Part shown: positions 57,761 through 64,000 of the stretch, one piece after another
How positions within the stretch are numbered: the first letter of the stretch is position 1
How the letters are laid out: every line of letters starts with the position of its first letter
Origin: Chelonoidis abingdonii
Taxonomy: Eukaryota > Chordata > Testudines > Testudinidae
Length of the DNA stretch: 64,000 bases
NCBI RefSeq assembly: GCF_003597395.2
Contig: NC_133769.1
Span: 43,389,304-43,453,303 of the forward strand
Direction of reading: 5' to 3'
Translations under genes and position numbers: made by a program
The notes under the pieces: generated by a model
The model's database searches: none
Seen by the model: the letters and a program-made list of their open reading frames with translations, nothing else
What the model was told of the DNA's origin: nothing

Positions 57761-58109
57761 CTCTATGCCAGGGATCAGCAACCTTTGGCATACAGCCCAT
57801 CAGGGAAATTTGTTGGCATACTAGGACAGTTTGTTTACCTGCAGCATCCGCAGGTTCAGCCGATCACAGCTCCTACTGGCTGTGGTTCACTGTTGCAAGC
57901 CAATGAGAGCTGCAGGAAGTGGCACAGGCCAAGGGATGTGCCGGCTGCTGCTTCCCACAGCCCCCATTAGCCTGGAACAGCAAACTGCGGCCAGTGGGAG
58001 CTGTGATTGGCCAAACCTGCGAACGCTGAGGGTAAACAAACCATCCCGGCATGCCAACAAATTTCCCTGATGGGCTGTATGCCAAAGGTTGCCAATCCCT
58101 GCTCTATGC
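57761..58109. mobile_element. hAT MITE with perfect 8-bp duplication and long inverted ends
   Basis: The element is 57769-58101 (333 bp), flanked by CTCTATGC at 57761-57768 and 58102-58109. The ends are long inverted repeats: CAGGGATCAGCAACCTTTGG against CCAAAGGTTGCCAATCCCTG, continuing over about 70 bp. Because of the palindrome, both strands encode a frame starting MAYSPSGKFVG. This is a clear sign that these frames are structural artefacts. No transposase is encoded. Confidence 0.95.
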
Positions 58110-58431
58110 TCTCAGCTGTCTTTTGTGGGGGTACAAAGCTGTCTTTCCACTTGTCAGGGGGGGTCTAGCCAGCCAGCTCTCCTGCTGTGGGGTCTGACTG
58201 GTGTCAGGTCCTAGTCAGTCTCAGAGCATACCTCAGGATCATATTCCACCTAGTTTGAGAATCTCACTCCTTGGTCTTCGGTGCTTTGGCTTGAGTTAAT
58301 GTTAGTTAGTCAGTAATCAGAAATTTAGGCACCTAGTGGACATTAGGCAGGGATTAGGCAGAAGCTGAGCAGCATTTTGAAAATGTCAGTGGCACTTAAA
58401 TGGTGGACTTACCTGCTTAGATAACTGAGAG
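58110..58431. other. No recognised feature
   Basis: Mixed sequence with a G7 run near 58159 and nothing I recognise. Confidence 0.35.
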
Positions 58432-58560
58432 ACAAGGTGAATGAGGTGAAAGGTTGTCTCTCTCACCAACAGAAGTTGGTTCAATGAAACCTATTACCTC
58501 ACCCACCTTGTCTCTCTAATATCCTGGACCCACATGGCTACAATTACATTGTATGTCTAA
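58432..58560 (+). repeat. Third subfamily of the ACACGGCTAC-tail repeat, shortened inverted form
   Basis: GACAAGGTGAATGAGGT (58432) is mirrored by ACCTCACCCACCTTGTCTC (58497). Between them is ACCAACAGAAGTTGGTTC, itself a palindrome. The tail CTAATATCCTGGACCCAC then GGCTACAA follows in the same place as the ACACGGCTAC tail of the other copies. The middle part that would hold the hammerhead-like core in full copies is absent here. Confidence 0.7.
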
Positions 58561-59609
58561 ATATCTCTGAAGACTGGGATGTGCCCATAGACTAAACTAT
58601 TTAGATTTTTTTAAAAAAAACATTGAATATCAGTGGAAAGTTCTAGCTGAAGATATGTCTACACTTGCCAGCTTGGGTACCTACAGTTAGAAATTTAAAT
58701 CCACATTTGGGGACCTAAATAGAAGTGGCCTGACTTTCAAAGGTGATGAGTAGCTGCAACTCACATATAATTAATTGGAAGGTGGGGCTGAGCAGCTCTG
58801 AAAACTAGGCCACTTCAGGTTAGGTGCCCAAATAGGGATTTGGTGCCATATTTTTTAATGATATTTAGGCACCCAAAGTTGCAGATAGGCAGCTAGTGGG
58901 ATTTTTAAGGGTGCCTAACTATCTCTTAAAATTTGGGCCCTTGGTTCCCTAGCTGTAGGTGGTCAGGATTTGTGTTGGAAGCAATCTTTTAACTAACTGG
59001 ATATATTTTGATTGCAAAATCCCAAAAGTTTCACCATTCAGGCCTTGACCTTGAATGACCTTTGTTTACTGCTACCTGACTCCCAGGATTATGCCACTTT
59101 AACTCTAATAGAGTAAAACTGGAGTATTATAGTGGTGAATCATTACATGCAATTAAAGCTTGACTTTCATTCTATAGAATACTTCAAAATTTACTATAAG
59201 TAAAAATCAAATTCACTTATGTTTTTACTTTGGTTTTTCCCCCCTACAAGTTCCCTTATTCTTATTTAATTTCTTTCTCTCTGTGATGCTGGTTAATGCA
59301 GCATTAATTATCTGGAATCACCTCTGAATTAGGCCTACTGTCCTTTTAATGTTTCATTCAGTAGGAGAGGAAGACCTATATTGCTGGAATTTAATATCAC
59401 TGTTTTTATAGATATCCTGTTCTTCTCACAAAGTGCTCCTTTGTTAGTCATTTTGTGTAATACTTAACATATTGTACCAGTAGCCAGCACAATATTATCA
59501 AGAAACTATTGTCTCTCCCTGACTGGCCACAGAACAAAAATTAAATATACAGGCCCCACTGAATGAATTTAAAAGTCTTCTCTGGGTGGACCTTAATACA
59601 TGCTTCACT
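58561..59609. repeat. Reptilian interspersed repeat at 58655-58960; rest unrecognised
   Basis: TATGTCTACACTTGCCAGC looks like a hAT-MITE end. It is followed by TTAGGTGCCCAAATAGGG and TTTAGGCACCCAAAGTTG of a frequent reptile repeat. From 58961 to 59609 nothing is recognised. Confidence 0.4.
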
Positions 59610-59610
59610 C

Positions 59611-60240
59611 ATAGACTCATAGCATATTAGGGTTGGAAGTGACCTCAGGAGGTCATCTAGTCCAACCCCCTGCTCAAAGCAGGACCAACACCAACTAAAT
59701 CATCCCAGCCAGGGCTTTGTCAAGTCAGGCCTTAAAAACCTGTAAGGATGGATATTCCAACACCTCCCTAGGTAACCCATTCCAGTGCTTCACCACTCCC
59801 CTAGTGAAATAGTTTTTCCTAATATCCAACCTAGATATCCTCCACTGCTCCTTGTTCTGTCATCTGCAACCACTGAGAACAGCCGAGCTCCATCCTCTTT
59901 GGAACCCTTTTTGAGATAGTTGAAGGCTGCTAGGCTTCTCGTCTGCAGACTAAATAAGCCTAGTTCCCTCAACCTCTCCTCTTAAGTCATGTGTCTCAGC
60001 CCTCTAATAATTTTTGTTGCCCTCCACTGGACTGTCTCCAATTTCTCCACATTCTTTCTGTAGTGGGAGGCCCAAAACTGGACGCAGTACTTCAGATGTG
60101 GCCTCACCAGTGCTGAATAGAGGGGAATAATCACTTCCCTCAATCTGTTGGCAATGCTCCTACTAATACAGCCCAATATGCCATTAGCCTTCTTGGAAAC
60201 AAGGGCACATTGCTGACTCATAAGAATGTGTTGAGCCAAA
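59611..60240 (-). mobile_element. CR1 LINE 3' part
   Basis: The minus strand ends in the standard CR1 terminus (complement of ATTAGGGTTGGAAGTGACC). Upstream it encodes [27 protein letters not shown] and [17 protein letters not shown] in the 59982-60239 frame. A deletion and stops separate this from the last coding stretch. It is a different subfamily from 2996-3775 and 36570-37300. Confidence 0.92.
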
Positions 60241-61134
60241 TCTCTGCTTAGCCCACACTTTCTCTTTTAATCTCTGACATTCCAGACTCAGTTCGTCCAC
60301 TCTTGTACATGAGGCCTGAAGAAAGCTTTTTCACCAGAGTTAAAATCTCTGACAAACAACCCCCTGCACCTGTAAAATCTTTTTAGTGAAACTCAACTTC
60401 ACATAGAAGAGTTATAATAAGGGCCTTTCTGAATGGTACCTTCCTAATAATGATTTTGTAACAATTTTATGATGGTGCTAGTGACTGTGAGAAACACTAT
60501 GTTGTCTTTTCTAGCACATTGAAAGCTTCCCCCACCTTTATGGATTTATAAGAGGGTGATTGACGATTCTGCTAGCCTGAAAATGATACAGAGATGCAAG
60601 CCTGGAAACAATTTTTTTAAAAACAGATTTTTATCTATAGGAATGATTAAATTTGTTTTAGAGGCTGATTTGTGATATTATAACTAGAACTAGAGATGGA
60701 CTCTAACAAGATCTAAATTTTGCAGTTAGCTCTTTATACTTATAGAAACAATGGACCACATCCAAACCCAATATCCAAGCTATGAAAATCTGGATCTGAA
60801 CTTTCTGTTCCAGGCCTATCTCTTCTCAAAAGAAATGTTATATTTTAAGATAATTCACAGGCTTTCAGTCAGCATGTGATTGTGAATCTTAAATCTTGTT
60901 TTGCTTTTTGATTTTTTTTTAAAGTGTTGTCTGGCTGGAATGCACATGCAGAAAGCTAGGAAAAATCCTGTTGCCCAACACATGTATCTAGAAAAGTGAC
61001 ATCTACTGATTGATGCCCTGCTGGATTTATTGCTGACTTGCCGTTAAAATGCCTGAGTGCATTGACTGACTGGTGTTCCCACCCTGAAACTGGCAATGAA
61101 TGCTTGCCTCTCCACTAAAGCTTTCTTATAAATA
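60241..61134. other. No recognised feature
   Basis: AT-rich sequence, nothing identified. Confidence 0.4.
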
Positions 61135-61503
61135 CCGCTATGTCTATGCTGCAGCTGGGAGCAAGTCTCCCAACACGGATAGACAGATTCATGCTATAGG
61201 GTGACCAGATAGCAAGTGTAAAAAATCAGGATAGAGGATTGGGGGGTAATAGGTTCCTATATAAGAAAAATCCCCCAAAATCGGGACTGTCCCTATAAAA
61301 TCGAGACATCTGGTCACCCTATCACACTAGCGCATTAAGTATAGCAATGTGGACATTTTAGCACTCAAGTCCACCTGATCCCGTAGGCTTCAGAACCTGA
61401 TTTCCAGCCTGAGCCAGAACGTGTACATTGCTATTTTTAGTGTGCTAGCTTGAGTCCTGCTAGCATAAGTCTATCTACCCCAGCTGCAGTATAGAGCTAC
61501 CTT
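61135..61503. mobile_element. hAT-type MITE hosting a second MITE
   Basis: The ends are inverted: CTATGTCTATGCTGCAGCTG at 61138 and the reverse of it at CAGCTGCAGTATAGAGC near 61481. Inner mirrored phrases (GGATAGACAGATTCATGC against GCTAGCATAAGTCTATC) confirm the palindromic MITE. The 121-bp element at 61199-61319 interrupts it. Confidence 0.7.
61197..61321. mobile_element. Small palindromic MITE (121 bp) with TA flanks
   Basis: GGGTGACCAGAT at 61199 and ATCTGGTCACCC ending at 61319 are exact inverted termini, flanked by TA at 61197-61198 and 61320-61321. The middle contains GGGGGGTAATAGG and CGGGACTGTCCCTATAAAAT. TA flanks favour a Tc1/mariner-type element. Its location inside the previous MITE makes it the younger of the two. 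Confidence 0.88.
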
Positions 61504-62009
61504 AAAGGGCAGAAAAAATGGTTGATTTTCCCACTTGCCTAGCTATTTTTAACTAAATCCTTCCACAGGCTCTGTTCAGCCAGTCATATCTCATACAGAG
61601 ACAGTGAGCATGTGCAGTCCTCAAAGTACAGAATGGAAAGCAGCTGTTGTTTGTTCCTTGTAATGCCATTGGAGACCAAGAAACAGTTTTTGTTTTCAGT
61701 TCCAGGTTAGATATGCTAGTCACTCAATGCACCCAATGCATTAAAATGCAGATCAAGCTTGTCCTTAAGGAATGAAATCACTACACAAAATATACATCTA
61801 TTATTCTTCCACTTTGAGATCACTTTGACACTGGGGCTTTCCAGACTGTTAGGAGAAATTTCCTACTTTCTTTGTTGGCACCATAGCCCTCTCTTTGTGA
61901 TCCCCTCCCTAATGTCACTTTTTCTTTGAATATCTCTCTCCCTTAATGTGCACTAATGCTTGGGAGGTCCTGTCACAACACACTCCAGGGTTGTGTCTGA
62001 GTAAAGGTA
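61504..62009. other. No recognised feature
   Basis: AT-rich sequence; no repeat or gene identified. Confidence 0.4.
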
Positions 62010-62245
62010 TTGTACCCAAGCAACAAGGAGTCTGGTGGCACCTTAAAGACTAACAGATTTATTTGGGCATAAGCTTTTGTGAGTAAAAAACCTCACTTCT
62101 TCAGATGCATCAGAAGTGAGTTTTTTTACCCATGAAAGCTTATGCCGAAATAAATCTGTTAGTCTTTAAGGTGCCACCAGACTCCTTGTTGTTTTTGTGG
62201 ATACAGACTAACACTGCGACCCCCCTGATACTTGTACCCAAGCAA
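62010..62245 (+). mobile_element. Inverted-dimer ACACGGCTAC-tail repeat with 14-bp target duplication
   Basis: The element is 62024-62231; TTGTACCCAAGCAA flanks it exactly at 62010-62023 and 62232-62245. The left arm (62025-62100) is reversed and the right arm (62108-62195) direct; they meet at AGATGCATC. The right arm carries the tail ACAGACTAACACTGCGACC and the same GATAC end as 35821-36040. The left arm, read on the minus strand, keeps a near-complete hammerhead-like core (CTGAAGA, stem GTGAG/CTCAC), but GAAA has become AAAA. The right arm core is degraded. Confidence 0.88.
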
Positions 62246-62264
62246 ATATAGAAATGATAATGGC

Positions 62265-62625
62265 TTGCTCCTAGAGCTGGTTGAAAGTTTTCCATCAAAT
62301 ATTTCTCAGCAGAAAATGGCCTTTGTTTTCTAAATATTTTCCTTTCATTCAAAATTTTCCATTTTTTTCAGAAACACTAAAGAAACCCCATTTTTTTGTT
62401 TTTGTTGGTTGCTGTTTTTTGAAAGCCAAAAAATGAATTTTGTTTTTAAATCAATACAAAAATTCAGCTTTCAGGTAATTTTGTTTTGTTTCTTCATTTT
62501 GGTGAGTGAGTGTTTTTTGTAAAAAAAATGGCATGAAATCATTTGAAGAATGAAATTATTTTGAAATTTCCCACAGAAAAACTATGACCAACAAAAACCC
62601 TGACATTTTATGACTAGCTGTACTT
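62265..62625. repeat. A/T-rich palindromic repeat
   Basis: The ends TAGAGCTGGTTGAAAGTTTT and CATTTTATGACTAGCTGTAC are roughly inverted. The interior is a chain of TTTT/AAAA phrases (CATTCAAAATTTTCC, GAAATTATTTTGAAATTTCC). It is probably a DNA-type non-autonomous element; see also 55291-55620. Confidence 0.45.
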
Positions 62626-62631
62626 AGGTGG

Positions 62632-62815
62632 GGTGGGGCTGGGCTGTGCCGGGTCAGGGGCAGGGTGCCTCTCCACGGTTGTGGCAGTTCCAGCAGGGCT
62701 GGGCAGGGCTATAATGCTGGGTCAGAGGAGGGGTGCCTATCCATGGCCTCAGCAGTTCCAGTGGTGCTGGGCTGGGCAGGAGAGAGGTGCCTCTCCCCAC
62801 CTGGGCAGCCCTTGA
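62632..62815. repeat. Short GC-rich tandem repeat
   Basis: GTGCCTCTCC or GTGCCTATCC recurs at 62665, 62733 and 62787, followed by GCAGTTCCAG and GCTGGGCAGG phrases. Unit length is about 54-68 bases, three copies. Open frames on both strands are by-products. Confidence 0.65.
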
Positions 62816-63174
62816 TAGCCTGCTGTATGGCCTCATGGCTTAGAGGATACTTAGCTTTATGGTATGGATGACAACACTTAAATTCATGGTAGGTTGTTCC
62901 AATAGTTACTTACCACCACTGTTCTACTTTGGAGTTTTCTGACTTCAGCTTCCAACTTCAAAAACAGACTCCAATGAGAAACTGCAGAATTGGAATTAAT
63001 TTGCAAACTAGACATCGTTAAATTAGGCTTGAATAAAGACTGGGAGTGGATGGGCCATTATACAAAGTAAAAACTGTTTCCCCGACTGTTACTCACACCT
63101 TCTTGTCAACTGTTGGAAATGGACCATCCTGATTATCACTACAAAAGCTTTTTTCCTCTTGCTGATAATAGCTC
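62816..63174. other. No recognised feature
   Basis: Short AT-rich spacer; nothing identified. Confidence 0.35.
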
Positions 63175-63362
63175 ACCTTAATTAATTACTCTCATTACAG
63201 TTGGTATGGCAACACCCACTTTTTCATGTCCTCTGTGCATATATATCTTCCTATGTATTTTCCACTGCATGCATCCGATGAAGTGGGTTTTAATCCATGA
63301 AAGCTTATGCTCAAATAAATTTGTTTGTCTCTAAGGTGCCACAACTACTCCTGTTCTTTTAA
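63175..63362 (+). repeat. ACACGGCTAC-tail repeat family, another subfamily, tail missing
   Basis: TTCATGTCCTCTGTGCATAT, TTTTCCACTGCATGCATCC, AAAGCTTATGCTCAAATAAA and GTCTCTAAGGTGCCACAA match a subfamily of the repeat at position 1. The core reads CCGATGA (63275-63281) instead of CTGANGA, stem II is imperfect and the GAAA is altered (TGAAAG), but stem III and the following C are kept (AGC TTAT GCT C). The copy ends at TCTTTT before the tail. Confidence 0.8.
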
Positions 63363-64000
63363 CCTCCAAAGACTGGATCTTGTTAAAACCATTGTCTCCA
63401 AATTAAAGAGCCCTAAAGTACCAGATATGTTCTCCTTATTGAGGTACTTGTAAGTCACAAACATATAGCCTTTTAACTTTTCATCTTTGACATTTTCTGT
63501 ATGAAATCAAATGGTATTACAATATTTATAGTCATTTTGGTCCTTGAGATAAAGTGGACAAAATAGATAATGAGATTCCATTACTGGACATATATGAATA
63601 AGTTTCCAAAGCCAAAATATTTTTCTTCCATGTACTGGCAGGTTATATAAATGTTTTCGTTATATTTTGTACATTGCACCATATACTGTTTCCATTTTAA
63701 TGGGTTTTAAGTATCTGAGTAAGGCTCATTTAGGGCCCAAAGCTTTTATTCCCCTTTCCCCATAATTTTCTTTTTATGTAAAAGGCTTGCTTTGTTGCTC
63801 TGTCATGCACTGGGAAATGCTTTTGAATTCAGGCTTATTAAAATGTATTTAAATTGAATCCCTGTTAATTGCTCATATCTTCTCATACTGAGTATTTTGT
63901 TGGTGTTGAATGTTAGAATTTCTTGTTTTATCCCTTGGCCAGTAATGTTGCTATTCCATCTATCTTGATTTCTGTCACATAAGACTGTGCCAATTTGACT
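63363..64000. other. No recognised feature
   Basis: AT-rich end of the window; no gene or repeat identified. Confidence 0.45.

Noticed and set aside
57785..58085. Two ORFs on opposite strands starting with the same peptide
   Set aside because: Produced by the long inverted ends of a hAT MITE; no protein is encoded.
1..64000. CRISPR arrays, operons, ribosome-binding sites, origins
   Set aside because: The sequence is vertebrate repeat-rich DNA; no regularly spaced direct repeats of CRISPR type and no bacterial gene order are present.

Overview
The window looks like intergenic or intronic nuclear DNA of a turtle, probably a cryptodire. I found no host protein-coding gene, rRNA, tRNA or CRISPR array that I can support. 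The turtle call rests on the repeats: many CR1 LINE 3' ends, a tRNA-derived SINE of the Cry I type, MIR-like SINEs, a Tx1/L1-like LINE, Ty3/gypsy and PIF/Harbinger relics, several retroviral-type solo LTRs, hAT and Tc1/mariner-like MITEs, and a family of short repeats that usually end in a tail containing ACACGGCTAC. Family names come from remembered family sequences. No search could be run, so edges without target-site duplications are approximate.

Layout. 1-1.2 kb: a truncated copy of the ACACGGCTAC-tail repeat, an LTR-like piece and a GC-rich minisatellite. 1.7-3.8 kb: two CR1 fragments in opposite orientation. 4.8-7.9 kb: a MITE, an LTR and a second MITE. 11-18.9 kb: a GC-rich island that is mostly one degenerate Tx1-like LINE on the + strand. 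It has ORF1 with a CCHC knuckle, and ORF2 with an APE-type endonuclease and the start of a reverse transcriptase. Its 5' side is LTR-like, and a solo LTR of about 1 kb sits inside ORF2. 19.4-22.9 kb: a Ty3/gypsy relic that lost its reverse transcriptase, then a Harbinger transposase relic. 23-28 kb: LTRs, a SINE, and a CR1 interrupted by hAT-type elements. 28-42 kb: mostly unrecognised AT-rich DNA with islands of CR1, MIR, MITEs and one inverted-dimer repeat. 42.5-50.3 kb: LTRs, CR1, MIR and an 800-bp hAT element holding a perfect 31-bp hairpin. 51.4-55.3 kb: a minus-strand Ty3/gypsy element with both LTRs and a retroviral LTR nested in it. 55.9-63.4 kb: an LTR, a hAT MITE with a perfect 8-bp duplication, CR1, a MITE inside a MITE, and further ACACGGCTAC-tail repeats.

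Every recognised coding region is broken by stops, frameshifts, deletions or a lost catalytic residue, so the window is a layered graveyard of mobile elements. Nesting gives a relative order: the Tx1 LINE is older than the LTR inside its ORF2, the minus-strand gypsy is older than its LTR, and the CR1 at 26-27.6 kb is older than the hAT elements inside it. The observation most worth following is a hammerhead-ribozyme-like core in the ACACGGCTAC-tail repeats. Two of those copies are inverted dimers bounded by perfect 13- and 14-bp target-site duplications, which would fit a Penelope-like origin.
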